From assembly GCA_003864495.1 (NCBI GenBank), contig ML133505.1, positions 1-64,000 on the forward strand: a stretch of 64,000 nucleotides of DNA, given 5' to 3'. A program made the position numbers and the translations under genes. Every line of letters begins with the position of its first letter. The stretch's first letter is position 1. Under the pieces are notes generated by a model, which saw nothing but the letters and a program-made list of their open reading frames with translations, had not been told where the DNA came from and searched no databases. Below, one piece after another: positions 45,201-57,322 of the stretch. The stretch comes from Nemopilema nomurai (taxonomy: Eukaryota > Cnidaria > Scyphozoa > Rhizostomeae > Rhizostomatidae).

Positions 45201-48200
45201 TCTTCAATTTCCTACTCAATCATTCTTAGAAGCAAAATCAGTGTGTTGTTGAAATATTGCCAGATTTATGATAACTAACTAAGGATAATAAAACAAGACA
45301 TGAGAAAAGTCATAAACAACTTATTACAAAATTTAGAAGCATTTGGTAAAACCGATTGGGGAAAAACTATTCTCTAGCTTTTCATAGAGTCTTTCGTTGT
45401 TAAAACTTTTCTTTAAAATTTTTCTCCTCAAATACTAATCTACTTTTACGCGTTATTTTTACGCATTCCAGAACATAGGTCTTCCATAACATTTATTTTC
45501 TTTGCAACTAATTCATCTCCCATGCTGATTATTCGCATACGTTTTAGTTGCGTAGACTAACCTGATAATTTCTTGCCTATAGGCAATACTTATTGGCCCT
45601 ATCAATGAAGACTCAGTGTTACCTTTCAAGATCTCCAGGTCTTTCTGCTTCGAAATTCGCCGGCTTTCGTTTGACCCTCACTTTGTTCAAAATGCGCCCG
45701 ATTCTCAAAAACCAATCATCACCGTTCAATTTGAGTTAAACAAACGCACCTTCCTTCATTATTCATGATTCGGGTGCAATCCGGTATTTCAACTAAGTGC
45801 AACTGTTCTGGTGAGATGTACAAGTGTAATGCTTGATTGAATTAAAATTGCCTATAAAATTCTGAAAATTATTAGAAAATAAGAGAAGTTTCCTTCCATC
45901 AAACATGACTCAGATTAAAAGTTCGCCATTTGAGCAAAAAATTTTCAAAAACAGAGAATTACGCAATACCAAATCTAAAACAATCAATAATGTAAGAAAA
46001 AGATTCTAGTTTATGTCATTTCATTTTGAATTCTCCATATACAATTTAATTATATAACTACAAGGCACTAAAACTGCAAATTAAAACAAGTAATTCTAAT
46101 AATACATAATAATCTAAGTTGCCTGTAGAGAACCATGTCGAGTAGGAACTCTCTCAATAGTTACCAAAATAATAGAAGAGAGAATATCCTATGATAAAAT
46201 TATAGCAGAAATGCAAAAAGTTTAGCTGACAAGTACTTTGTCTTAGCCATGTTCTAAATCAATCAGTGCAAAAATTGAAAAGGGAGCATTAGTAATCTTT
46301 TTTGGAAAGAAAAAATTCTATTGTAGTGATTATGAGTTAACTTGATTTCGTTATGTTGCGTTATGAGATAATTTGATTTCATTTTCTTCAATTTCCTGTG
46401 CTTAATCTTCACTTTTTGTTCAAACCCAGCTGATCAATTCATGGTTATGCAATTATCAATTTATTTTGGGAGCAATTAAAAATATTTGCACGTAAAATTA
46501 GAAAGAATATGACAAATTTTTGTATTTTAATTCACTCTTCCGTCCGACACTCTCTAGAATTTTAAGACGGCAAGAAATGGCTAAAAGCTGACAAAGTAAA
46601 CATCCATTTGCAAATCAAACATACAAAAGGATGTAAACTAGGGCGCATGATTGGTTGTACATGATCAATCAACATCAGTTTCCACCTAAGTTCGAGTGCC
46701 AAATAAAGAAAGACATAAGCTTTTCTTATTCAGCGGTGAATTCTCGTATGGTTTATAATGCTAAGGTCATGTTTCCCTTCTGCCAATGGATTGCATTTCA
46801 ACCCAATAGATAAAATTAGTCGTTTACGAATGTTCATATCATTATGTATGACCCACTTTTCAAAGACTTTGGAGATATTTAAACATATTCAAACGAGCAT
46901 AAGTGCTGAAGTATCTACAATTCCTAAATTGAGTGTGATTCTGCTTTTGAGCAACAACTTTTGGAGAAAAATTTTAATGCAAAATTTCTCTTTTTATATT
47001 GAAGAGATCCTCTTTTCTATTTGGAGCATCTGAAAGTGGATTGTTCAGTGAGAGCGATGAGTTAACTATAGCCAATCGTGCCCTCATTTTATCATCCTCT
47101 AATGTTTTCGATATCTGCAGCTTGCTATTTGTTTTGTCAACGTTTGGTCATTTCAAGACGTTTGCATACTTTGGGGAGTGTCAGATGAAATTCAAATTGA
47201 AGATTAAAAATCTGGCTCTGATGTTTCTAGCTATTATTCAATTTCTTATCAGAAATTATTTGTTATAAATCTTTGTACGAAAACCTTAAATTTGCCGCCA
47301 TCGTTGTTTCAATATCTTGCGAGACCCTCAAATCAAAACACCCGAACCTTTTCTTGATCCAATTGATATTTTCATTTCATATGATATTATCCTCTGAATT
47401 TTGAGGGAAATTATGTCAACATGTTATATTAACTGCAAGTTAAAAGTTATTAGCTGAACATTTAGATATGAACTTTTTGTCTTTGCGAAATTTGAAGAAA
47501 TAAATAGCTTGAAGAATTAAATTCACTCAATAACAACAAAATTCGATATATGTCTACTCAGTGGTTATGACCAAAATTGTGTTTGTCATGTGACCATGCT
47601 TGGCCAATTTTTATGTATTTATCGGCAATATGAGAATCTTTTTTGCTGCAACCTGACTTTTCTACAACTTTGCAGAAAGAGAACTTTGTCATTTTTGTCT
47701 GTCGGCCCAGCTGCATAATAAAGTATTCTTTTCACCTATTTACATATACTATACCTTTTATATCTGTTGATCGGCATTGAAGAGGGAATAAAGCTTCTAT
47801 TTTCTACCAAAAGCAGGAATGGTCCTATATTTTTTTACTTTATTTAAACTAGAAAACTTTATTTAGCTAACTAGTTATACAGTAATTTTCAAGGAACGAA
47901 AAGCACTTCGAAAAAAAATTTTGTTGAATGCCTTAAGTGCACTAAATGCATCCAAATTAAAGCAATTAACACTTGTTGACTAAAATGACCTATTCTTCGA
48001 GTTAACATGGTTTTGAAAACTTTAGAAATTCAACTCACCCAGTTTAGAAAAACTGACTTTATTTTTTATAGGCTCTTCCAATTTTTGATGAAGAAACTAT
48101 ATAGACGGGGGAAAACAGCTCTTTTGTAAAATGAGTAAAGATTAACGTCAAACTCCATAAGCATTGCGAAATAAATTCCAGAAAGATGCATTAATAACCT

Positions 48201-48551
48201 TTGCATGCCTTTAGAACGTTTTAATAAAAAGTAAGAGAACAGTAAAGGTAGACACAAAAAATTAACTGAAAAGAACCAACTGCTCTGAAGATTTGAAGAA
48301 AAAGCTCAGATTGAAAAAGCTGCACTTCCTCTTCTATGCTGATATGTTACAACTGAAGCAAAATTAAAAGGCAATGTATATATATTCTAAAGTATCACAA
48401 ATGCTTAATAGATAAGATCTATAACTTTAGCTATTTGCAAAGTATGTTCAAACAAACTAACATGTTTTTGAATTTATGATGCAGCTCTAGCCTAATTATT
48501 TGCAAATGATTTTCAACCCATTGAGTACATGGGACTTTCAAAGATTGTGAG
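42236..48551. other. Mosaic intergenic region B1–A2
   Basis: Built from older copies of neighbouring intergenic DNA: about 42240–43915 resembles 29900–31380, and about 43920–48551 resembles 22200–26035 with about 0.8 kb extra. A short duplication of accaattgcaatccccttcc occurs at about 44817 and 44985. No intact exon is visible. Confidence 0.45.
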
Positions 48552-48997
48552 TTACTGTGTGCCAATTATGCTTTCATAGACTTCCACTTCACAAACTAGA
48601 AGATACTCTTTTCTGTTTAGGAACACAGTCACGTAGCGACCATGCAGCACCGTCGGGCAGTAAAAGTATTTCAGCTCTCCAGCGATTAGGCTCCCATCAT
48701 CCACACAAAGTGCATTGTTTCGTCCACCATTCGAACTATCGTCTCCAACACTGACATCAAATGGATTGATCCTGTATAGAGCCCAAGTAACACCACTCTT
48801 TATTCGCACACTCGACACTTCTGCTTGCTTTGTCACATCCACTTGCCACCAGGGCATGTTCTCTTTCTGCGTGAAACTGCACCTTTCCCAGTTCCCAGTC
48901 CTGTCACCATCATTCCCAAGGCTGGCAGATAGCGCGTATCCATCATGGGTATACACCGATGAACGGGACGACGGCTTTTTGTACGCAATGTTTTCAT
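48552..48997 (-). CDS. A2 last exon: FTP1 domain, intact
   Basis: 446 bp, open from acceptor tttAG to stop: D-E-N-I-A-Y-K-K-P-S-S-R-S-S-V start, [40 protein letters not shown]. Confidence 0.85.
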
Positions 48998-49510
48998 CTA
49001 AATGTAATTGAGAATACTTTCAATGCTACAAAAAGTTTTGCATCAGGTTTCATAAATATTTCTTGCTGTATTGTTTTGTTTGTTTCCCAAAAGCTTTAGT
49101 TTGCAAATGATGAATCAATAATTCTCTTAATCCTTAAAAAAGAAAAATAGATACATTTCAAAGCAACGATTTTCAAAGTGGCATGTGTTAAACTTGAAAA
49201 CAGTTTAGACCTTTTATATACTACCATACCAACTAATTGAGCAGGGTGCGCATTGAGCCCAGTCTCGAAACAAAGATATAATGTTGCAAAATGTCAATTT
49301 CCAAATTCATTAGTCAACAGATAGATATTCATCGCTTTATGACGCTTTTGATATAATATCAAGACAAAATATGTGTCCAATGCTCATTTTATTTGACAAA
49401 GCTATTCTGTTTATTGACAGTTTTCATGACCTTTACGTCGACATCCTTCCAAAGAATTATTTCCATTGTCAACAAGTGCTTTAACAACAATCAACATTTT
49501 ATACTCATAC

Positions 49511-49914
49511 CCTCATAAACCTCAAGTTCAGTAAATGCAATTCTGCTTTTTCTGTTGACAAACACGCTGACGTATTGGCCAAACAGAACAGTTGGACAAC
49601 TATAGCTGGACATTACGATCGTCACGTTTCCGCTTTTGATACAGAGTCGGTTGTTGCGTCCGCCATTAGAGCTGTCATCTCCAACACTGAAATTAAACTT
49701 ATTAAGATAATCCAAATTCTTTGGTCCCATATTGCAACCATAATCACTGCTCTCTGTTCAACAAGGTCCACTCGCCACCACGGATAATTTTCAATCAATG
49801 TTGCGGCTTTCAAGCCTGATAGACTTCCATCATTTCCAAGACTGGCATTGAATATTCCTTTGTCGTTTATGTATGTTGATGACTGAGCCGTAGGTTTCTT
49901 GAAGGCAACGTTTT
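49511..49914 (-). pseudogene. A2 FTP2 exon, 1 base short
   Basis: 404 bp against 405 in A1. The frame slips near 49725. Acceptor AG present (ttgtAG), donor GTATGA. The identity step with A1 lies inside this exon: close upstream (in transcript) of about 49645 and roughly 15% different beyond it. Confidence 0.78.
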
Positions 49915-50402
49915 CTACAATGTACATTTTACTTTAGACGTAGGTAAGCCAAGGTAAATTTAATTTCAACTTTTATCTGTGCCAATTATATATCAGCTTG
50001 AAGGTGTCCTAGAACATGATTCTTTAATTTCGATTCAAATATTAAAAAAGCCATCCTATCAAAAGCATTATGTGATTAAAGCTTTAGTAGTTCAGTATCT
50101 TTATAGCCCAGCAATCTGGCAATGAGGCAGAAAGATTTTCCTGAAGAATGATTTTTTGGAAGGTTATAACTCTAGACAAAGTTGCAATTAACACATCTCG
50201 CTACTTATGATATTGAGCTATGTTAATTTGATACAAATATTTCGGACTTTGAGACCTCAGTTTTGACAGTTTTGAAATATTTTAGCAATAGTCTCCTATT
50301 CATACTCAGATACAGATTATACAAACGTCGGAAAAAACCTTATGCTGACACAATAAATGGAATAGATAAATTTTTTAGCTAATATCAGTTGTCAAAACTT
50401 AC

Positions 50403-50526
50403 CCGAGCAGTCTTTTACCATGACCGGTAAACCCACTTTTACATTGGCAAGAAAATGAACCATTGTTGTTGGTGCAAATAGCCTGCTGGTGACAGTCATG
50501 CGAGCCATTTTTGTACTCGTTGATAC
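50403..50526 (-). pseudogene. A2 Ca-EGF exon, +1 base
   Basis: 124 bp, same extra base and Cys-to-Tyr change as A1. It also has Gly for the first Asp of the Ca-binding motif (G-I-N-E-Y). Confidence 0.7.
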
Positions 50527-51435
50527 CTGTCAAATATAAAAAGAACTATAAAAAATTCTTCTTTAAATGGTTTTCAAAATAGTGGCCATCTCATACGTTC
50601 TTTTTAAAGGGCTACTTGAAAATCATTTGAAGGTACCATCCATTTCTATTTACATAGAATGATATTTTGCATAGATATATGGTAATAAACCTAGCATAGA
50701 AATTTATTACTGCAGAAAAACATTATTAATTTTTTGCGTAAAAAATTGTTTAGAATTAATTTCTAGCATCTTTGAGGAACTTTTTACATTTATGATAGCC
50801 TGACATAATGACAAAAGAAATATCAAAACTCAAATAAACAAATATTGCATTACTTCGACATAAAAACACAAATGATGAAACAGAGACACTGGCAAGCAAC
50901 ATTCTATTGCGGAGTTCATGTTATCAAGTAGAGACCAGAGAATTTGCACGATTTCTAAAATTAAGTTTGCATGGAATCATTCTCCATATGCATAAACTAC
51001 AGTTTGCATTTTCCCGCACATGCTACCCGTGAAAAACATTTTTGCACAAAAAGGAATGGAAATGGTAAATGGAAAAGTTGCAAAAACAAAATTTTGGCCA
51101 TCATCAAACAAGATGACATCAATTTGTCAGTGTAAGTCTAATGGATCAACCTTAGTGTGGACTTATCTATGTGATCACTTTAACAAAATTCATTTAATAA
51201 GGCATTTAAGATTTGCTATGGCAGGGAAACTGCCGCAAAGCCAGTTTATGCAGCGTATAAATACTGACAATGTTAATAATCTAACTCACAGTTGAATTTA
51301 GAACACAATTTAGATCCTTGAGATTTTATGACGCTTTTTTCATTTGCTTTTATATTGCTTAATTCTCAACCTTAGGTTACCTTTGTTATATTATAACCAT
51401 CTTTACCTCTTTTAGTGACGAGAACCATTTCTTAC

Positions 51436-51523
51436 CTAAACACTCATAGCCCAACCTGTTGGAACAACTCTCAATGCAATTGTAGCCCGTATCACAAACT
51501 ACCTGATGACATCTTGGACCTAC
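51436..51523 (-). CDS. A2 EGF exon, intact
   Basis: 88 bp, phase 0 to 1: V-G-P-R-C-H-Q-V-V-C-D-T-G-Y-N-C-I-E-S-C then S-N-R-L-G-Y-E-C-L-G. Donor GTAAGA. Confidence 0.75.
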
Positions 51524-51900
51524 CTGGAGCAGGATTTACAAAGCAGACACTTGGAAGGAAGAAAGTCTCTTAGTAAGTAATTAATCAATTCTACAGCTTT
51601 TTCCTGAAAATATTCTTAAATATTTATCCATTCTTGAGCTAATATTTCTAAAGCAAATTTCCTCAAAGTAAAGTAGTGTATTCTGTTGCATTTTTTCTAG
51701 AAGCGCACTTGTCATCCTGCAATGCGTTCAGATGCAAAGTAATACATCCTGGAAATTTCCATTAATCGTAGCTTTGTACAAAACAAAAAATCCTGATATT
51801 ACAACTACTTGAGTAAAAAATTTGGAATCAGCAAATAGCTCATCTAAAAAGCCATTATGGATCTAAGATGAACCTTCAATTGACCACCAATCCTCTTTAC

Positions 51901-52238
51901 CTGATTTTCCGGCTCGTAATGCGCCCAGCCTGGCCTGCTCTTCATAGTAGCACCAAGTGTTGCTTTGTTAAAGCTTAGGATTTCGCATACACTTTCAACC
52001 GCATCCTTGAAATTCAGTGACTTGCAGTTGTTGTTTGCTGTGCAACGCATTCCGCAAAACAAGAAGCTAACGCTTTGAAATGACTCCAGAAGGCCAGCAG
52101 AATTGCGAGACAAGGATTTGCCTCTGTCTGTTGCCACAAAGGCTGCATTCCTGCGACACTCTGATCTAAACACTTGTGTCATGCAAGGTTGATGCACTTT
52201 AAAGCAAGAAATGCAAGAAGGAGATTTTGCCAGACCAT
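51901..52238 (-). pseudogene. A2 exon 1: signal peptide + PAN, 1 base short
   Basis: 338 bp against 339 in A1. From the same ATG (52238) the frame reads through the leader to N-L-A and then a stop; the PAN frame continues one base out of step. A longer upstream ATG frame is open through the PAN domain but has no signal peptide. Several PAN residues differ from A1 within about 45 bases. Confidence 0.75.
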
Positions 52239-52599
52239 TATTCCTTTCCTTTGCTTTTGAAGCAAGGAAGTTTAACATAAGTAAGCCATATAACTTCTGA
52301 AGGTATTGAAAGACGTTTAGGTAAATGAATTTATCACCGTGTTATCGTCTTAAGCCATTCAAGCTGAGCCACGGTAAAAACGAATGCTCCATCCAAATTG
52401 TTTCTCCTCTTTCGTAATTTTAGCCATTTGGTTGGGCAAATGGACTTTCTTGATTATGCTACAGCGGTTGTCTTTGAAATGTGAAAGGTTTCTCTATAAT
52501 TGAACACTATTTTGGGCAAAAGGATTAACAACGTCTACCTAGGCTAGTAAAAGGCGCTTGCAAAGATTAGTAGTCGAGTTTTCAACCAGAGTAAAGTGA

Positions 52600-52690
52600 A
52601 AGACACTCGGATCTAAACAATTGAGTCGTATCAAGGTGCACTTTTAAGCATGAAATGCAAGAGGCAGATGTCAAAAAAGGCCATTCTTTG
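52600..52690 (-). pseudogene. Relic A-type first exon upstream of A2
   Basis: Duplicate of the relic at 29845–29935, essentially unchanged. Confidence 0.55.
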
Positions 52691-55143
52691 TGCCCCTAAA
52701 TTAGTAATCTGCATGGGAAGGTGCGGAATCCACTCTCTTGTTATCAAAAGAAGCGCTTCAATGAATAATTTTAAATGAAATTCAAAACTTTCACCAAATA
52801 TTTCGAAATGTTTTACTTGATGATTAAGGATTGTAACAAGCAGGCATGTAAACGGAAAACAGTATAGGTCATTCTTTAAAAATGATCTAAAATTAAAAAT
52901 ATTGGAGGAATTCAAATATGATCTTCATAACAGAAGCCAATACGGAAGGCAAGTATTTTGTGTTAACCGATGTGGCAAAGGTAAGTTCAGGTTTATTCGT
53001 CATTTTAATCCATATGATAACAAGTCAAATTGCTCTGTAATGAAGCATTTGAAATTGTTTACTTCAAGACAAATGGCATAGCTTTATGCTGCTTTCCAAA
53101 AAGACATGATAGTGTTGGCTGAGAGTACAATCTAACTCCATTTTAGTGACAAGAATGAATATAGAAAGAATAATCGTATAAATGCTGCGCTTTTAGCAGG
53201 ATACTGACCACTGCTTTTTTCCCTAAGCAAAAGCATCACTTCAGCATACAACAGGTTACTAGTCCTGCTTTCCAGAGTTGTATATGACAATTTATTACCT
53301 TTGTAGTGATTGAGAACCCATTGCAGGGGCCGTTAACTGCTCCGGCTGACGTCCGATTAGATTCTACGAGTCTAACTCTCTTATTGCCTTTTCAATTGTC
53401 AAGACCTTTTCAGCAAATAAAAACTTTTTTCATTAACTATTGATAACTATGTGAGTTCCTCATGATTGACCAGGTACCAGCATCTACATAAAAGAGGTTA
53501 AACTGTGTAGCAAAGATTTCACTCAACTTCTTAAATCAAAACTTTTTCAACTAAACTAAAATAGCTTGAGCCAACAAAAACCCTTCTGCAGATTGCAAAA
53601 TTCACCCTTCCATTACATAAAAATATCAATTTCAACTGACCATGCTTTTCCCCTATATAGAAAGATTGACGCAATCGTTTCCTGACTTAATCGATTCGAT
53701 TTGAAACTGGTTTGATGCCTTCGTAATTTGAAGTGCCTTGCTTGTCCAAATGGCCATATTCGTTAGCATTTGTAGTCTGCCAGACCTGCAACGCATAATA
53801 AATGGAAAAGCAGGGGCCAGCTTCTAAACTGAAACCAAGAAATTAGAAATTACAGAATTTGGCACCAAAGCATCTGCATTCGATACATGATACCTAATTG
53901 AATACCTAATTAATCTACTACAGGTATCTTCCCTATATGTTTCACTGATGTGGACAGATATTAAAAGATTCTTAAGGAGCACGCCAGCATTTTGACAAAA
54001 AACCTTGAAATTGTCTTGTAAAGCTGCTAATAGCAAGTCTCTACTAAAAAAAACACTATGGGAAATAAAGAAAGGCCATGCTCTTTTTGACAAAAGTCTC
54101 GTACTACATGCAATATTCCTGCTTCGCTGTTATATTCTGTGCCGACCTGCATAATAACGTATTAAGAACCAAGCTGAAGCACAAAAGCAGAGCAATTAAT
54201 ATTTTAGCTTTGAAACTCAATAATACTCAAACATAATTGTTTTGTTCTACATGCACAACAAGTGCCATGATCACACTTAAGATTCAGCATTTATCAATTA
54301 GAAGATATCGAATAGTAGTTTATCATTTAAATAGAAGGTCTCCTCGTATGCCCAACATTTTGTGGATGTTTCCTGGATAGATTCAGTTAAGACCCAACTT
54401 AAAGATGTATTGATTAAGGAGCTACACAAGCTTTGAGGTTGAAATGTGAGATGAGCTACACAAATGTTTGAAGAAAGGAAAAATTATCAGGTTTCATTTA
54501 CCATAAGAAATTGGTTCTCTTATCGTGCATTTAAAGAAATGAAAAAATAATATTATCCACCTTTCCGTGCTATTTTGAAGTTTTTATCACCCTTGGCTAC
54601 TGAAAGAGGATTCAGACATTTTCTATACTCGCTACCTTCAATGCTATTCCTTGTCAATTCTCTCCAATATTTGCCAGTTTTTATTCGATTGTGTGTAGAG
54701 GCAGTAAATACGGTTTAGGTGTCTTGCTTTACTACAAGTTAATGGAATCGAGCTCAAAGCTAAATAAATTCACCAGAAGAGATGATATATCATGCATTTC
54801 ATAGCTCCATTTCCTTCTTCAAATCAAGCGAGGAGAAACATTTTACTGTACAATCGTTTTGCTAGAGGAATAGAGCAGATTGAACACACGCACTTACAAA
54901 ACTTTTTCAAATCTAATTGTTGGTAGAAATTGTATGGTGGAAACCCATTAGCCGTTTAAATTCCATAAATCACACTGCGCAAATGTTATATGGAAACCAA
55001 GATTAAATTCGCAAGGATACTTGCAATCTGGTACTTTTGTATTCCTTTGCAGAATAGGAAATCATTAATTTGCTGACATTTTAATAATCTATAAGCAGTG
55101 TAGCAATATTACTTCGATATAATGGGCTTGAAAGTTAGGGAAT
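52691..55143. other. Intergenic region A2–B2, no gene seen
   Basis: Near-identical copy of 29936–32392. Nothing supportable as a gene. Confidence 0.45.
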
Positions 55144-55342
55144 TAAAAACGCCCTTTCATAAACCTCAAGTTCACAAACTTGGAGAAACTATATTCTGTT
55201 TAGGAACACAGTCACATATTGACATGCAGCACCGTTGGGCAGTAAAAGTACTTGAACTCTCTAGCATTAAGGATGCCATTATCCACACACAGTGCATTGT
55301 TTCGTCCACCATTCGAACTATCGTCTCCAACACTGATATCAA
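55144..55342 (-). pseudogene. Relic FTP1 last exon (duplicate)
   Basis: Copy of 32393–32594 with one base lost (gacatgcag against gaccatgcag near 55222) and a small cluster of substitutions near 55267–55280. Confidence 0.75.
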
Positions 55343-55522
55343 ATCGACACTGATATAATTTCTAAGCCCGATTCAAGCAACGTGATTAAAAGATTTCATG
55401 GAGGATTCCCAAGAAATGGATCTCGCTAACAACCAATCAAAGTTTGCCTAATATTCTGAGAGAGAAAGCAACGGGTGGAAATGAGTTGAATATAAACAAA
55501 GCATGGCTGTATTTGTTAAGCT

Positions 55523-55789
55523 ACAATCTCTGCCAAAAGTAGTTGGAACAACGTGAGATTTTGCGACCACCATTCTATTTCCGTCTCCCTTTGGTAGCTG
55601 CAACCCCCTTGCCCCTTAAACAATGTTGCATCTTTAGAGGAAGACCATAGGTACATGGGAATACTTCACTTTTATTTTTAGGATTATTCACTTTTGCGCT
55701 ACAAACATTGTTTGCGGGACGAGGGGATTTGGCAATTTGCGTGATGCGTAAATTAGGGCAAGTGTTCCAAGACCTTTGGCAGAGATTGT
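55523..55789. mobile_element. Inverted-repeat element (MITE-like), copy 3
   Basis: Duplicate of 32776–33035, with a 7-base insertion (tttattt) near 55670. Its left end reads gccaaaagtagttggaac, closer to the 13 kb copy than copy 2 is. Confidence 0.6.
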
Positions 55790-56877
55790 ACCTGCCTGTG
55801 GCAAGTGATTATGTTTGCTTAAGTCAACATGGCCGGAAACACCCAACTAACAGGTTGAAACTTTCGATTTTCCACTCTGAACATGTCGTAAATCATCCCC
55901 CCAATCAAACTGATGCTTTCGCAAATTTTATTCCTGTGCTTTATTCGCGAGGTATTAGAAAACTATAATCTTTAGCATCCGCGCTGAAATCCCATTTGCT
56001 ATTTGTGCTTATTCATCTCGTTGGACTACAGGGCTTTACCATATTGGTAGCATAAATCTAGACTTTAGTTACAAAATGAAATAAAAGTTTCATCAATACA
56101 GGTGCATATATAATAATAACAGCAGATTCAGTGCTACATATGTCTATCACCCAATACCGGATTCATGAAAACGTCACAATACACATAGATTCGATACATT
56201 GCCAATTGATACTCAAAGTATAAGAATTGAAGTTATGTTGCTTATGATGGCCGAATCATGTGCTCGTGTGTTTTATTCTATACTCCTTGGCCACATGCTC
56301 TATAAATTTTTATGTAACGTTGCAACATAATGTACGCTAATTTAATCGAATATTGCAAAATCAAGTTCAGTTATCGTTCATATTCATAAAGTTAAACTGA
56401 TAGCAAAAAGCGTCGAGTCTATCGTTACCGGAGGTAAAATAACTCGAAGACCACGCATTTTCAGAGATGAAATTTTATTGTAACACTTATAATATTCAAT
56501 GTTTCCTTGTCTAAATTTCAAAAAGCTCAAATTAAGTTTGTGTGAATAATTTATATTGCAGTTAAATTTTAGCGCATAGCCAACAATGTTGGATGGGTAG
56601 TCAAGTGACCTAACATATCACTTAACACTTCTGACACAAGACAATAGAATTTTTAGACGTCAGCAGCCAACATGTTGGGAAAAATAATCAAAGTAAAGAC
56701 TATATGGTACTTGTTAACTACGGAAATATTAGTTGACGAACTTTGAATATTGCAAACAAATTCTTCTGGAATTTAATATTCACTTTCAGTCCATCATACT
56801 TCTTTTAGGTTTACAATTGCTAATTTTTGCAATTGATCCCACATAATTTGAAATATATTGTTTCCCAAGTGTTAGAG
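55790..56877. other. Downstream flank of B2, no gene seen
   Basis: Copy of 33036–34145 with a deletion of about 20 bases near 56107. Confidence 0.5.
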
Positions 56878-57322
56878 TTAAAGAGTGGTAATTACATTTC
56901 CATAGACCTCCACTTCACAAAGTTGAAGATACCTTTTTCTGTTTTGGAACACAGTCACGTATCGACCATTTAGCACCGTCGGGCATGTGAAGTACTTGAA
57001 CTCTCCCGCTTTTAGGATCCCCTCTTCCACACACAATGCGTTCTTTCGCCCACCATTCGAAATATCGTCTCCAACACTGACATTGAATGGATTGATCCAG
57101 AGTGGAGCCCAATTCTGACCACTCTTTATTCGCACACTCGACACTGCTGCTTGCTTTGTCAGATCCACTCGCCACCAGGGCATTTTTCATACTTCGTCCA
57201 ACTGCACCTTTGCCAGTTCCCAGTCTTGTCACCATCATTCCCAAGGCTGGCAGAAAGAGTGTTTCTCCCATTGGTCTCCACCGATGAACTGGTCGACGGC
57301 CTTTTGTACGCAATGTTTTCAG
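56878..57322 (-). CDS. B2 last exon: FTP1 domain, 1 base short
   Basis: 445 bp against 446. Five T instead of six at about 57183 breaks the frame just before P-W-W-R-V-D-L. Both sides are otherwise identical to B1. Confidence 0.8.

Larger units (their letters stand above)
48552..52238 (-). pseudogene. A2: PAN–EGF–EGF–FTP–FTP gene, several frame breaks
   Basis: Exons 52238–51901, 51523–51436, 50526–50403, 49914–49511, 48997–48552. The EGF exon, the FTP2 acceptor (AG) and the whole FTP1 exon are intact, unlike A1. Breaks: one base missing at the end of the signal peptide (catgcaag at about 52182 against catggcaag), one base missing in FTP2 (ggtccc against ggtctcc near 49725), and the extra base in the Ca-EGF exon shared with A1. 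The first two could be sequencing length errors; the shared one is more likely real. Confidence 0.78.
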